Source: Pseudomonas kribbensis (GTDB lineage Bacteria > Pseudomonadota > Gammaproteobacteria > Pseudomonadales > Pseudomonadaceae). Taken from it: DNA of 64,000 nt. The stretch spans positions 434,001 to 498,000 of the forward strand of contig NZ_CP029608.1 of NCBI RefSeq assembly GCF_003352185.1. Direction: 5' to 3'. Within the stretch, counting starts at the first letter, position 1. Every line of letters starts with the position of its first letter. The notes beneath the pieces are model-generated. The model was not told where the DNA came from. It saw nothing but the letters and a program-made list of their open reading frames with translations, and searched no databases. The translations under genes were made by a program, and so were the position numbers. Of the stretch, positions 1-8,380 are shown piece by piece.

Positions 1-341
1 AGGCGCCGAGCCTCAAGTACGCGGTACGTGCCACCCAGGTGATCTTCCTCGCCCGGGGTGACGGGCCTTACAGCCTGGCGCTGGGCAATCCGACGGTGAG
101 AACGGCGAATTTGCCGCTCTCGACCCTGATCCCTGACTTCAAACCGGAGAAACTGGCCACGCTGGGCAAGGCCATGGTGCAGGGCGATGCAGTCGCGACG
201 CAGACAACGACGGCGACGACAGCAGCTGTCGCCGAGACCAACTGGAAGAAAATCGGATTGTGGGCGGTATTACTGTTGAGTGTGCTGTTTCTGGCCGCGA
301 TGGCCTTCAGTCTGCTGCGCAAGCCGCCGGCGAAGTCCTGA
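1..341 (+). CDS. DUF3999 family membrane protein, C-terminal fragment
   Basis: The frame is already open at the window edge (first full codon at base 3) and ends in TGA at 339-341, so only about the last 112 residues are present. They contain a soluble stretch including ARGDGPYSLALGNP, a threonine/alanine-rich linker, and one C-terminal membrane segment (about 20 residues, rich in L, V and A) followed by a short basic tail. This ending matches what I know of DUF3999 proteins, which have an N-terminal signal, a large periplasmic part and one C-terminal anchor, and which often precede fbp in Pseudomonas. The function is unknown. The family call rests on this tail and the neighbourhood only. Confidence 0.6.
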   Translation, partial: APSLKYAVRATQVIFLARGDGPYSLALGNPTVRTANLPLSTLIPDFKPEKLATLGKAMVQGDAVATQTTTATTAAVAETNWKKIGLWAVLLLSVLFLAAMAFSLLRKPPAKS

Positions 342-346
342 ATATG

Positions 347-369
347 ACGGGTGTGGCCTCTACACCCGT
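347..369 (+). terminator. Hairpin downstream of the DUF3999 gene
   Basis: ACGGGTGT (347-354) pairs perfectly with ACACCCGT (362-369) across a 7-base loop, 5 bases past the stop codon. Only a short GGGTTT follows, so it is a weak intrinsic terminator or a 3' stabilising stem. Confidence 0.45.
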
Positions 370-536
370 CGGGTTTCCAACTACGCTGAATCCGATGCCT
401 GAACTCTCCCGGATTCGTCACGTCTGATAGCAGGAATTACACCCGACGCACGTTAGCGGGCGTCATTGCTCGCTACGGTTTCAGACTCCCTGTAAACTGC
501 GCGGGTTTTCAGCCCCCCATTCCACCGGAGCCGTCC

Positions 537-1547
537 ATGTCCCGCGTTACCCTGAGTCGCTATTTGATTGAGCAGACCCGCAGCAACAACACTCCTGCCG
601 ATCTGCGCTTCCTGATCGAAGTGGTGGCGCGTGCCTGTAAAGAGATCAGCCACGCCGTGTCCAAAGGCGCCCTGGGCGGTGTTCTGGGCAGCATGGGCAC
701 GGAAAACGTGCAAGGCGAAGTGCAGAAGAAACTCGACGTGCTGTCGAACGAAATCCTGCTCGAAGCCAACGAGTGGGGCGGTCACCTGGCCGGCATGGCG
801 TCCGAAGAAATGGACAACGCCTACCAGATCCCGGGCAAATACCCGAAAGGCGCCTACCTGCTGGTATTCGACCCGCTGGACGGTTCGTCGAACATCGACA
901 TCAACGCCCCGGTCGGCACCATCTTCTCGGTACTGCGTTGCCCGAACGAATACCTGAGCCAGAACGAAGCCCTGAACGAAAAGGCCTTCCTGCAGCCAGG
1001 CACCCAGCAGGTTGCGGCCGGTTACGCGATCTATGGTCCGCAGACCATGCTGATCCTGACCCTGGGCAACGGCGTGAAGGGCTTCACCCTGGACCGCGAA
1101 ATGGGCAGCTTCGTCCTGACCCACGAAGACATCACCATTCCTGAAAGCACCCAGGAATTTGCGATCAACATGTCCAACCAGCGTCACTGGGAAGCCCCGG
1201 TACAGCGCTACGTTTCGGAACTGCTGGCCGGTGAAGAAGGCCCGCTGAAAAAGAACTACAACATGCGTTGGGTCGCGGCGATGGTTGCCGACGTGCACCG
1301 CATCCTGACCCGTGGCGGTCTGTTCATGTACCCGCGCGACAGCCGCGAGCCGTCCAAGCCAGGCAAACTGCGCCTGATGTACGAAGCCAACCCGATGTCG
1401 TTCCTGGTGGAACAGGCAGGCGGCGCTTCCACCGACGGTCACCAGCGCATTCTCGACATCCAGCCTGAAGGCCTGCACCAGCGCGTAGCGGTGTTCCTCG
1501 GTTCGAAAGAAGAAGTCGCCCGCGCTACGGCCTACCACAAGGAATAA
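537..1547 (+). CDS. fbp: Class I fructose-1,6-bisphosphatase
   Basis: This cytoplasmic gluconeogenic enzyme hydrolyses fructose-1,6-bisphosphate to fructose-6-phosphate and phosphate. The 336-residue length is normal for the class I family. The metal and substrate site is intact: MASEEMD at 87-93 and DPLDGSSN at 112-119, where the acidic residues bind Mg2+. The ATG at 537 has a GGAG-type Shine-Dalgarno in CCGGAGCCGTCC just upstream. The next gene begins 3 bases after the stop, so the two are probably cotranscribed. Pseudomonads degrade sugars by the Entner-Doudoroff route, so this enzyme is central to growth on organic acids and amino acids such as histidine. Confidence 0.97.
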   Translation: MSRVTLSRYLIEQTRSNNTPADLRFLIEVVARACKEISHAVSKGALGGVLGSMGTENVQGEVQKKLDVLSNEILLEANEWGGHLAGMASEEMDNAYQIPGKYPKGAYLLVFDPLDGSSNIDINAPVGTIFSVLRCPNEYLSQNEALNEKAFLQPGTQQVAAGYAIYGPQTMLILTLGNGVKGFTLDREMGSFVLTHEDITIPESTQEFAINMSNQRHWEAPVQRYVSELLAGEEGPLKKNYNMRWVAAMVADVHRILTRGGLFMYPRDSREPSKPGKLRLMYEANPMSFLVEQAGGASTDGHQRILDIQPEGLHQRVAVFLGSKEEVARATAYHKE

Positions 1548-1550
1548 ACC

Positions 1551-2153
1551 ATGACCGCGCCCTGGCAGCCGTTGCTCGATTGGTGGTTCGGTCATGCCGA
1601 GTCAGCGACTGAAGTGACGGTGCAACAGGGCAAGTTGTGGTTCGGCAAGAAAGACAGTCAGGACCTCGAAGCGCGTGAGCGTTTCGGGGTCTTTGTCGAT
1701 CAGGCCCTCGCCGGCGAATTGACCGAGTGGACGCAACGTCCCGAAGGTTGGCTGGCGGTGGTGCTGCTGCTCGATCAGCTTCCGCGAATGATCTTTCGCG
1801 ATACACCCAAGGCTTTTTCCGGCGATCTGCGGGCGCAGAAACTGGTTGCCCAAGGCATCGCGGCGGATTTCGACCGGCAGTTGAAACCGATTCAGCGACT
1901 CTTCATCTACCTCGTCTTCGAACACTGCGAAAACCTTGCGGTGCAGAACGAGGCCGTTTCGCGATTCATCGAACTGGTGGCTGAACAGCCGGAAGCGGAG
2001 CGTGGGGTGTTTGCCGACAACCTGGATTATGCCGAGCGGCATCAGCGGGTGATTGCGCGGTTTGGGCGGTTTCCGCATCGCAATGCGGTGTTGGGGCGGG
2101 AGTCTACGGCGGAGGAGTTGGTGTTTCTTTCGCAGCCGGGATCGAGTTTCTGA
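1551..2153 (+). CDS. DUF924 family protein
   Basis: A 200-residue soluble protein whose ATG lies 3 bases after the fbp stop, suggesting one transcript. It opens with LLDWWFGHAES and contains LLLDQLPRMIFRDTPKAF and FEHCENLAVQNEAV, the pattern of the all-helical DUF924 family (TPR-like fold). No catalytic motif is visible and no role is established for the family to my knowledge. Position next to fbp is common in pseudomonads but does not by itself reveal function. Confidence 0.85.
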   Translation: MTAPWQPLLDWWFGHAESATEVTVQQGKLWFGKKDSQDLEARERFGVFVDQALAGELTEWTQRPEGWLAVVLLLDQLPRMIFRDTPKAFSGDLRAQKLVAQGIAADFDRQLKPIQRLFIYLVFEHCENLAVQNEAVSRFIELVAEQPEAERGVFADNLDYAERHQRVIARFGRFPHRNAVLGRESTAEELVFLSQPGSSF

Positions 2154-2169
2154 ATCAGCATCCAGACGA

Positions 2170-2205
2170 CTGACCTCTTCGCAGAAAGGCCTGCGAAGAG
2201 ATCAG
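2170..2205. terminator. 15-bp stem between convergent genes
   Basis: Two 15-base arms (2170-2184 and 2191-2205) are complementary at 14 of 15 positions around a 6-base loop. The stem lies between the DUF924 gene (plus) and the chemoreceptor gene (minus), 10 bases from the latter's stop. No long T-run follows on either strand, so it may block RNA polymerase weakly or protect both 3' ends. Confidence 0.5.
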
Positions 2206-2215
2206 TAAGAGCGCC

Positions 2216-4108
2216 TTAGATCCGGAAGCTACCCACCAACTGCTTGAGTCGGGCAGCCTGCTGCTCCAGATCCACACAAGCGCGCAATGTCGCCTGCAGG
2301 TTCTCGACCCCTTCCTGGTTCAGCGTGTTGATCTCGTTGATGTCGACGTTGATCGACTCGACCACTGCCGTCTGCTCTTCGGTCGCGGTCGCCACCGACT
2401 GGTTCATGCCGTCGATCTCGCCGATGCGCTGGGTCACGCTTTCCAGGCGTTCGCCGGCCTGGTTGGCGATGCCGACGCTGCTTTCGCTCTCGCGCTGGCT
2501 CTCGGTCATGATGCCGACGGCCTGGCGTGCGCCGACCTGCAGTTCTTCGATCATGCTCTGCACTTGCTGCGCCGAGTCCTGGGTGCGGTGCGCCAGATTG
2601 CGCACTTCGTCGGCGACCACGGCGAAACCACGACCGGCTTCACCGGCACGGGCGGCTTCGATGGCGGCGTTGAGCGCCAGCAGGTTGGTTTGCTGGGAGA
2701 TGCTGGTGATCACTTCCAGAATCTGCCCGATGTTCACGGTGTTGCTGTTCAGGGTTTCAATGTTGCCGCAGGAGTCGCTGATCTTCGCCGACAGTTGCTG
2801 CATCGCGTGGATGGTTTTATCCACAACCTGCTGGCCGTCGACCGCCAGGCTGCGCGCGTCGCTGGAGTGTTGCGAGGCGAGGGCGGCGTTCTGGGCGATT
2901 TCCTGGGCAGCGGCGCCGAGTTGGTTGATCGCGGCGGCCACGCTGTTGGTGCGCGAGGCTTGCTGGTCGGAATTGAACATCGACGAGTTGGACGCCGCGA
3001 CCACGCGCAGGGCGACTTCGTTGACCTGCCCGGTGGCCGAAGACACTTCGCGGATCGAGGTGTGGATACGCTCGACAAAACGGTTGAACGACAAACCCAG
3101 CGCGCCGAACTCGTCGTGGCCATGGATCACCAGACGTTTGGTCAGGTCGCCTTCGCCTTCGGCGATGTCATGCATGGCGCGACCCATGGTCAGCAGCGGT
3201 TGCATCAGCACGCGGATCAGCATGCCGAGCAGGGCGATGATGATCACCACGGCGATGACCATGGCGATCAGCGCCGAGGTGCGGAACTCGCTGAGCATCG
3301 AGAACGCGGTGTCCTTGTCCAGCACCAGGCCCACGTACCAGTCGGCCGACGGCACGCCGTTGACGCGGGTGAAGGAGATCAACTGGGTCTTGCCGTCGAA
3401 CTCGACTTCTTTCAGGCCCGGGCTGACTTTCGGCGCACCGCTTGGGTAGGCCTCGGCCAGGGTCTTGAGCACCAGTTTGCTGTCCGGGTGGATCAGGATC
3501 TTGCCGTCGGCACTGACGATGAACGCGTGGCCGTGGCCGCCGAAGTTCAGCGAGTTGATGATCGCGCTGACGCTGGTGAGGTCGATGTCGGCGCCGGCCA
3601 CGCCGATCATCTGGCCCTGACGCTGCACCGGGGTGGCGACGGTGATCACCAGTTTGCCTGACGACGCGGCGATGTACGGTTCGGTGACGATGGTCTGCTG
3701 GGCGCTGTTCGCGGCCTTGTACCAGCCACGGGCGCGTGGATCGTAATCCGGCGCGCGGTTGCCGGCCGGGACCGAGAACATCACGCCGTCGGCGCCGCCG
3801 AAATAGCTGAGCTGGAAATTGCCGGTGTAGGCAGGCAGGTCGATGATGCGCTTCAGGCTCGCCGGGGCGCTGCCGTCGGCGACAACCTGCTGCGACATCG
3901 ATTGCAGCAACTGGATGCGGCTTTCCAGCCAGGTCTGGATGTTGCTGGTGGTCAGGCTGCCCAGTTCCTGCATGGACGCTTCGGTGCTGCTTTGCAGGGC
4001 TTCGCGTTGTCGATAGTCGTTGAACAAAATGAAACAGGCGAACGCTACGGCCACCACGAGGGCGGCAGCCAACAAGATCTTGTGGCTGAATTTCATGTTT
4101 CTGGTCAT
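2216..4108 (-). CDS. dCache-type methyl-accepting chemotaxis protein
   Basis: Transmembrane chemoreceptor of 630 residues if started at the ATG at 4108 (MTRNMKF). The open frame extends further upstream, but the membrane segment follows MKFSHK directly. Order: TM1 (about 11-29), periplasmic double-Cache sensor (about 40-285), TM2, HAMP, and a cytoplasmic signalling domain with the hairpin tip [19 protein letters not shown]. The sensor has [13 protein letters not shown] and GADI, close to the amino-acid-binding signature of PctA-type dCache receptors. The residue after TEPYI is Ala where PctA has Asp, so the ligand may differ. It points convergently at the fbp unit. Confidence 0.9.
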   Translation of the reverse strand: MTRNMKFSHKILLAAALVVAVAFACFILFNDYRQREALQSSTEASMQELGSLTTSNIQTWLESRIQLLQSMSQQVVADGSAPASLKRIIDLPAYTGNFQLSYFGGADGVMFSVPAGNRAPDYDPRARGWYKAANSAQQTIVTEPYIAASSGKLVITVATPVQRQGQMIGVAGADIDLTSVSAIINSLNFGGHGHAFIVSADGKILIHPDSKLVLKTLAEAYPSGAPKVSPGLKEVEFDGKTQLISFTRVNGVPSADWYVGLVLDKDTAFSMLSEFRTSALIAMVIAVVIIIALLGMLIRVLMQPLLTMGRAMHDIAEGEGDLTKRLVIHGHDEFGALGLSFNRFVERIHTSIREVSSATGQVNEVALRVVAASNSSMFNSDQQASRTNSVAAAINQLGAAAQEIAQNAALASQHSSDARSLAVDGQQVVDKTIHAMQQLSAKISDSCGNIETLNSNTVNIGQILEVITSISQQTNLLALNAAIEAARAGEAGRGFAVVADEVRNLAHRTQDSAQQVQSMIEELQVGARQAVGIMTESQRESESSVGIANQAGERLESVTQRIGEIDGMNQSVATATEEQTAVVESINVDINEINTLNQEGVENLQATLRACVDLEQQAARLKQLVGSFRI

Positions 4109-4390
4109 TAAGTGAGCTACCGCGAAGGGGCTGGTCAAGAAAGGGCGGCAATTTGCCACACTCTCGGGCTTTGCGCTGCTCTTATTTCGACCGCCGCGCG
4201 ACAAAGATGAGGACGCTTTTGTTAAAGGCGACGAAATGCTCAATAGCCCTACAAAGTGTCTGATTTACCGATGAATGCCGGACGAGCGGGCCAATAAATA
4301 GCCACCCGCCGAGGGAACCAGACAGGGGTTTTCTCTTCTAAGCTTCTGGTTGGCGCCAGGCCATCCCCCTTCCGTTCCAGGAGTTACACC

Positions 4391-4645
4391 ATGTCGCTGC
4401 GATCTATCGCCCTTCTGTCGTTTTGCGTGCTGTTGGCCGCATGCAGCAAGGTCAATCAGGAAAACTACTCGAAGCTCTCGGCCGGCATGGCCAAGGCCGA
4501 AGTGGAGACGCTGCTCGGCAAGCCCACCGATTGCTCGGGCGCGCTCGGCATGTCCAGTTGCACCTGGGGCGACAAGAACAGCTTTATCAGCGTGCAGTAC
4601 GCCGGTGACAAAGTGTTGATGTTTTCCGGCCAAGGCCTGAAGTAA
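4391..4645 (+). CDS. Small lipoprotein with SmpA/BamE-like fold signature
   Basis: An 84-residue protein with a lipoprotein signal (SIALLSFCVLLAACSK, lipobox LAAC, lipidated Cys near residue 18). The mature part has NYSKLSAGMAKAEVETLLGKP, the helix-turn pattern (xxGMxxxEVxxLLGxP) of BamE/SmpA and DUF3862-type small lipoproteins, and then C-x-W-G-D. No partner is identifiable. GGAGTTACACC just before the ATG is a good ribosome site. The following lipocalin gene starts 31 bases downstream on the same strand and is probably cotranscribed. Confidence 0.8.
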   Translation: MSLRSIALLSFCVLLAACSKVNQENYSKLSAGMAKAEVETLLGKPTDCSGALGMSSCTWGDKNSFISVQYAGDKVLMFSGQGLK

Positions 4646-4676
4646 ACCGGGGCTACGCGCCCACGGGAGAAAAACA

Positions 4677-5246
4677 ATGAAGCGGTTATTGCTTGTCCTT
4701 TTTGCCGGCCTGGTACTGGCCGGCTGCGCCACCACCGGTGAAGATCCGCTGGCGCCCAAGACAGTCCACAGCGTCAATCTCAAGCGTTATCAGGGTACCT
4801 GGTACGAGCTGGCGCGACTGCCGATGTATTTCCAGCGCAACTGCGCACAATCCGAAGCCCGTTACACGCTCGAATCGGACGGCAACCTGGGCGTGTTCAA
4901 CCGTTGTCTGACCAAGGACTGGCAATGGGAAGAGGTCAAGGGCACGGCTTATCCACAGGTGCCGGGCAAGACCGACAAATTGTGGGTCGAGTTCGATACC
5001 TGGTTCTCGCGGCTGATTCCGGGCTCGGCGAAGGGCCAATACTGGGTGCTGTACGTCAGTGATGACTACAAGACCGCCATCGTTGGCGATCCGAGCCGAC
5101 GTTACCTGTGGCTGTTGTCCCGCACGCCGACCGTTAACGGTGTGGTACGCGAAGAACTGCTGAGCAAGGCGCGTCAGCAGGGTTATGACACCACGCGTTT
5201 GATCTGGCGGGCGTCGGATCAGCAGATGGCCAAGACGTCCAACTGA
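4677..5246 (+). CDS. blc: Outer-membrane lipocalin (Blc-like lipoprotein)
   Basis: A 189-residue bacterial lipocalin. The signal peptide ends in VLAGC (lipobox), so the protein is lipid-anchored. The lipocalin signature KRYQGTWYELARLPMYFQ appears at about residues 38-55, followed by the strand motifs YTLESDGNLGVFNRC and VLYVSDDYKTAIVGDPSRRYLWLLSRTP, as in E. coli Blc. Such proteins bind lysophospholipids or fatty acids in a beta-barrel and serve envelope lipid maintenance. The ribosome site GGGAGAAAAACA precedes the ATG. A perfect hairpin terminator follows within 10 bases of the stop. Confidence 0.93.
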   Translation: MKRLLLVLFAGLVLAGCATTGEDPLAPKTVHSVNLKRYQGTWYELARLPMYFQRNCAQSEARYTLESDGNLGVFNRCLTKDWQWEEVKGTAYPQVPGKTDKLWVEFDTWFSRLIPGSAKGQYWVLYVSDDYKTAIVGDPSRRYLWLLSRTPTVNGVVREELLSKARQQGYDTTRLIWRASDQQMAKTSN

Positions 5247-5254
5247 CGCGCAAC

Positions 5255-5290
5255 AAAAAACCTGTGGAGGTTGCCCTCCACAGGTTTTTT
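5255..5290. terminator. Bidirectional intrinsic terminator
   Basis: A perfect 16-bp stem (5255-5270 with 5275-5290) carries A-runs on one side and T-runs on the other, with loop TTGC. It sits between the lipocalin gene (plus) and hutF (minus), whose stop is 5 bases away, and can serve both. Confidence 0.92.
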
Positions 5291-5294
5291 TGTG

Positions 5295-6659
5295 TCAGCC
5301 CAACAGCTCTCGCAGGACCTGGGTGAAGGCGCGATTGCTGTCTTCTTCCCCGGCATGTCGCCCGTCGCGAACGACCCACTGGCCGTTGACCAGCACGTCG
5401 CGCACCTGACGGTCGCCACCGGCAAACAGCCAGCGGTTGAGGATCCCGTCACCGTTGGCGGTGGCCAGGTACGGATCGCTGCCATTGAGCACAATCCAGT
5501 CGGCGCGCTTGCCGACCTCCAGCGCGCCGATCGGCTGGCCCAGCGCCTGAGCGCCACCGTCCAGTGTGGCGTCATACAACGTGCGGCCAACCATCGGTTG
5601 ATCCGCGCCATACAAGCGGTTGCGCCGCTGATCGCGCAGACGCTGGCCGTATTCCAGCCAACGCAATTCTTCCACCACGCTCAACGACACATGGCTGTCG
5701 GAGCCGATACCCATGCGTCCGCCCTGAGCGAGGAAATCCACCGCCGGGAAAATCCCGTCGCCGAGGTTGGCTTCGGTGGTCAGGCACAGACCGGCGATGG
5801 CGCGACTCTTGGCCATCAGCGTGACTTCTTCCGGATTGGCGTGGGTCGCGTGGACCAGGCACCAGCGCTGATCGACTTCGGTGTTCTCGTACAGCCATTG
5901 CAGAGGGCGGCGACCGCTCCAGCTCAGGCAGTCGTCGACTTCTTTCTGCTGTTCGGCGATGTGGATGTGCACGGGGCATTGCTTGTCGCTGGCCGCCAGC
6001 ACTTCGCTGATCTGCTGCGGCGTGACTGCGCGCAACGAGTGGAAACACAATCCCAGCGACTGAGCCTTCTGCTGCGCCAGCAACGGTTGCAGGCGCGATT
6101 GCAGTTTCAGGTAGTTTTCGGTGCTGTTGATGAAGCGGCGCTGGCCTTCGTTCGGCGTCTGGCCACCGAAACCGCTGTGGCTGTAAAGCACCGGCAACAG
6201 TGTCAGACCGATGCCGGCAGAGCTGGCGGCCTGGCTGATGCGCAACGCCAGTTCCGCCGGATCGGCGTACGGCTGACCGTTGTGATCGTGGTGAACGTAA
6301 TGGAATTCGGCGACCGAGGTGTAACCGGCCTTGAGCATTTCGATGTACAGCTGGCGGGCGATCACGCCGAGCTGATCCGGGCTGATTTTTCCGACGAGCC
6401 GGTACATCAGATCGCGCCAGGTCCAGAAACTGTCGTTGGGATTGCCGGCCACTTCCGCCAGCCCGGCCATCGCTCGCTGGAACGCGTGGGAGTGCAGATT
6501 CGGCATGCCCGGCAGCAGCGGACCGCTCAGCCGTTCAGCGCCGTCTGCGGTGGAATCGGCCTGGATTCGGGTCAATACGCCATCGGCGCTGACCTCGAGA
6601 CGTACATTGTTGGCCCATCCGTTAGGCAGCAGCGCGCGTTCGGCAAAGAAGGCGGACAT
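5295..6659 (-). CDS. hutF: Formimidoylglutamate deiminase
   Basis: Amidohydrolase-superfamily enzyme (454 residues) that converts N-formimidoyl-L-glutamate to N-formyl-L-glutamate plus ammonia in the five-step histidine pathway. Metal ligands are visible: H56-x-H58 in NLHSHAF, the His-rich YVHHDHNG and HIHIAEQ segments, and the late Asp in GIGSDSHV. Its product is the substrate of HutG, encoded 13 kb away. It is transcribed away from hutC; the 106-bp gap holds a TGTA-N2-TACA palindrome, so HutC probably represses this gene as well. The ATG at 6659 is the only start that keeps the full N-terminal beta-sandwich. Confidence 0.96.
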   Translation of the reverse strand: MSAFFAERALLPNGWANNVRLEVSADGVLTRIQADSTADGAERLSGPLLPGMPNLHSHAFQRAMAGLAEVAGNPNDSFWTWRDLMYRLVGKISPDQLGVIARQLYIEMLKAGYTSVAEFHYVHHDHNGQPYADPAELALRISQAASSAGIGLTLLPVLYSHSGFGGQTPNEGQRRFINSTENYLKLQSRLQPLLAQQKAQSLGLCFHSLRAVTPQQISEVLAASDKQCPVHIHIAEQQKEVDDCLSWSGRRPLQWLYENTEVDQRWCLVHATHANPEEVTLMAKSRAIAGLCLTTEANLGDGIFPAVDFLAQGGRMGIGSDSHVSLSVVEELRWLEYGQRLRDQRRNRLYGADQPMVGRTLYDATLDGGAQALGQPIGALEVGKRADWIVLNGSDPYLATANGDGILNRWLFAGGDRQVRDVLVNGQWVVRDGRHAGEEDSNRAFTQVLRELLG

Positions 6660-6685
6660 GGTTCAGCACCCCATCGTGTGTTATT

Positions 6686-6702
6686 TGTATATACATATAC
6701 AG
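6686..6702. promoter_or_regulatory. Putative HutC operator between hutF and hutC
   Basis: TGTATATACA (6686-6695) is a perfect palindrome of the TGTA-N2-TACA form, extended by an overlapping TATACATATACA. It lies 27 bases before hutF and 64 bases before the hutC start, placed to control both. The same spaced half-sites recur upstream of hutU. HutC is known to bind such sites and to release them with urocanate. Confidence 0.75.
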
Positions 6703-6765
6703 ACGTTTGCCTGCCCGGTAAACTCCGGCAAGCTAGCAACCTTATCCAATGAACAGGGATCCATC

Positions 6766-7515
6766 GTGCCGACTCCGCCTCCAGTTTCTCCGTTGGCCGC
6801 GAACATGGGCGACAGTCCGGCGCCCTTGTACGCCCGCGTCAAACAGATGATTACCCAGCAGATCGACAGTGGTAACTGGCCGCCGCATTACCGCGTGCCG
6901 TCGGAAAGCGAGCTGGTCAGCCAGCTGGGCTTCAGCCGCATGACCATCAACCGCGCGCTGCGGGAAATGACCGCCGACGGTCTGCTGGTGCGCATGCAAG
7001 GCGTCGGCACCTTCGTCGCCGAGCCGAAGAGTCAGTCCGCGCTGTTCGAAGTGCACAACATCGCCGACGAAATCGCCTCCCGTGGCCATCGCCACACCTG
7101 CCAGGTGATCACCCTGGAGGAAGAGGCCGCGGGTTCCGAACGCGCCCTGGCGCTGGATATGCGCGAAGGGCAGAAGGTGTTCCACTCGCTGATCGTGCAT
7201 TACGAAAACGACATTCCGGTGCAGATCGAAGACCGTTTCGTCAACGCGCTGGTCGCCCCGGAATACCTCAAGCAGGACTTCACCCTGCAAACGCCATACG
7301 CCTATCTGAACCAGGTCGCGCCGCTGACCGAAGGCGAGCATGTGGTCGAAGCGATCCTCGCCGAGCCGTCCGAATGCAAATTGCTGCAGATCGAAAAAGG
7401 CGAGCCGTGCCTGCTGATCCGCCGTCGCACCTGGTCGGGTCGTCAGCCGGTGACCGCTGCACGTCTGATCCATCCCGGTTCCCGTCATCGTCTGGAAGGT
7501 CGGTTCCATAAATGA
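6766..7515 (+). CDS. hutC: Histidine utilisation repressor, GntR family
   Basis: A 249-residue regulator of the HutC subfamily. A winged helix-turn-helix (about 16-80, with PLYARVKQMITQQI and VPSESELVSQLGFSRMTINRALREM) precedes a UTRA effector domain (about 95-240, including GVGTFVAEPKSQSALFEV and RRRTWSG). In this family urocanate is the inducer. The GTG at 6766 was chosen because AGGGAT lies 7-8 bases before it and the length matches P. putida HutC; the ATG at 6805 lacks a ribosome site. Its stop overlaps the hutD start (ATGA). It probably represses hutF, its own operon and the hutU operon. Confidence 0.96.
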   Translation: MPTPPPVSPLAANMGDSPAPLYARVKQMITQQIDSGNWPPHYRVPSESELVSQLGFSRMTINRALREMTADGLLVRMQGVGTFVAEPKSQSALFEVHNIADEIASRGHRHTCQVITLEEEAAGSERALALDMREGQKVFHSLIVHYENDIPVQIEDRFVNALVAPEYLKQDFTLQTPYAYLNQVAPLTEGEHVVEAILAEPSECKLLQIEKGEPCLLIRRRTWSGRQPVTAARLIHPGSRHRLEGRFHK

Positions 7516-8081
7516 AAGAGTTGAAGGTTTTACGCGCCGAAGGCTACCCGCGCATGCCGTGGAAAAACGGCGGCGGCAGCACCGAGGAAATCACCCGTGA
7601 CGCCGGTGCCGGCCTTGACGGTTTCGGCTGGCGCCTGTCGATTGCCGACATCGCCGAATCCGGCGGTTTCTCGACGTTCACCGGTTATCAACGGGTGATC
7701 ACGGTGTTGCAGGGCGACGGCATGACCTTGTGCGTCGACGGTGACGACTCCCGGCCGCTGTTACCCCTCGACCCGTTTGCCTTCAGCGGCGAAAGCCAGG
7801 TGTCCTGCACCTTGCTCGGCGGGGCGATCCGCGACTTCAACCTGATCTACGCGCCACAGCGTTACAGCGCGCGCTTGCAGTGGCTGGATGGCGAGCAGCG
7901 GTTTTTCAGCTCCGCCGGCACCGTTCTCGTTTTCAGTGTCAGCGAGTTACTGCAAGTGCAGGTCGGTGACAGCGCTTCGCAGCTTGGCCGGCATGATTGC
8001 CTGCAACTGGACGGCAACACCGGTCTGGTGGAAATCGCCGTCAACGCGGGCTGCTGTGTGATCGAACTGACTGCACGCTGA
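7512..8081 (+). CDS. hutD: HutD family bicupin-like protein
   Basis: A 189-residue protein starting inside the hutC stop (4-base overlap), so coupled translation is likely. MPWKNGGGSTEEI, FGWRLSIADIAESGGFSTFTGYQRVITVLQGDGM and LLGGAIRDFNLIY are characteristic of the HutD family, a cupin-fold group without the usual metal-binding His set. HutD is conserved beside hutC in pseudomonads and has been proposed to limit hut expression, perhaps by binding a pathway intermediate, but its biochemical role is unsettled. A strong terminator follows, so hutCD is its own transcription unit. Confidence 0.93.
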   Translation: MKELKVLRAEGYPRMPWKNGGGSTEEITRDAGAGLDGFGWRLSIADIAESGGFSTFTGYQRVITVLQGDGMTLCVDGDDSRPLLPLDPFAFSGESQVSCTLLGGAIRDFNLIYAPQRYSARLQWLDGEQRFFSSAGTVLVFSVSELLQVQVGDSASQLGRHDCLQLDGNTGLVEIAVNAGCCVIELTAR

Positions 8082-8092
8082 TCCAATTCATG

Positions 8093-8148
8093 AAAAACCG
8101 CCGCTTTGAACAGTGCCTGTAGGGGCTGTTGAGAGCGGCGGTTTTTTT
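8093..8148 (+). terminator. Terminator of hutCD
   Basis: AAAAACCGCCGCT (8093-8105) pairs with AGCGGCGGTTTTT, whose T-run ends at 8148, across a 28-base loop. It begins 12 bases after the hutD stop and ends in seven T residues. Confidence 0.85.
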
Positions 8149-8336
8149 CATCCCGACGTTCCCGTACGCGCACCAACTTGTTACCGAACGCCCCAGCGTG
8201 GCGCAAAACAACGCACGTGAACTCGCCTTCCGCTTGTTCAAACCAACCCCGCGAAAAAATTCATACACGCCACAACCCTTGATTCAGGCGTCCTCCAGCC
8301 ATGAACGGCATTTTTGTTGAACAGCCCTCCAACAAG
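8149..8336 (+). other. Upstream region of the hutU promoter, no gene seen
   Basis: Together with the leader this makes a 420-base gap between hutD and hutU. I see no convincing coding frame here. It is AT-richer than the flanks near 8240-8330, as expected upstream of a sigma-54 promoter where an activator (CbrB is the known one for Pseudomonas hut genes) and IHF would bind. A lone TGTTAC at 8179-8184 is a possible CbrB half-site without a matching partner. Confidence 0.4.
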
Positions 8337-8353
8337 TTGGCCGCTCGATTGCA
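8337..8353 (+). promoter_or_regulatory. Putative sigma-54 promoter of the hutU operon
   Basis: TTGGCCGCTCGATTGCA has GG at 8339-8340 and GC at 8351-8352 separated by exactly 10 bases, the required -24/-12 spacing, and TTGC matches the -12 element. It predicts transcription starting near 8364. Pseudomonas hut operons are known to use RpoN with CbrB, which supports the call. The HutC-type palindrome directly overlaps the predicted start point. Confidence 0.72.
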
Positions 8354-8357
8354 TATG

Positions 8358-8371
8358 CTTGTATGTACAAG
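8358..8371. promoter_or_regulatory. Putative HutC operator at the hutU start point
   Basis: CTTGTATGTACAAG has perfect 6-base arms around a TG centre and fits TGTA-N2-TACA. It covers about -6 to +8 relative to the start predicted from the sigma-54 element, so bound HutC would block open-complex formation or promoter escape. Confidence 0.75.
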
Positions 8372-8380
8372 TAAAGACGT

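Noticed and set aside
4109-4243. 45-residue N-terminal extension of the dCache chemoreceptor
   Set aside because: It is Ser/Arg-rich with no membrane or sensor feature and would place cytoplasmic sequence of unknown type ahead of TM1; start at 4108 fits better.
5271-6752. Plus-strand open frame across hutF
   Set aside because: It overlaps the certain hutF gene and translates to composition typical of a shadow frame.
6805-7515. hutC starting at ATG 6805
   Set aside because: No ribosome site precedes it and it shortens the N-terminus relative to known HutC; GTG 6766 is better supported.
8179-8184. TGTTAC as a CbrB site upstream of hutU
   Set aside because: Only one half-site is seen; no GTAACA partner at a suitable distance, so I did not call it a feature.
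8129-8320. Small open frame in the hutD-hutU gap
   Set aside because: It begins inside the hutCD terminator, has no ribosome site and no recognisable sequence.
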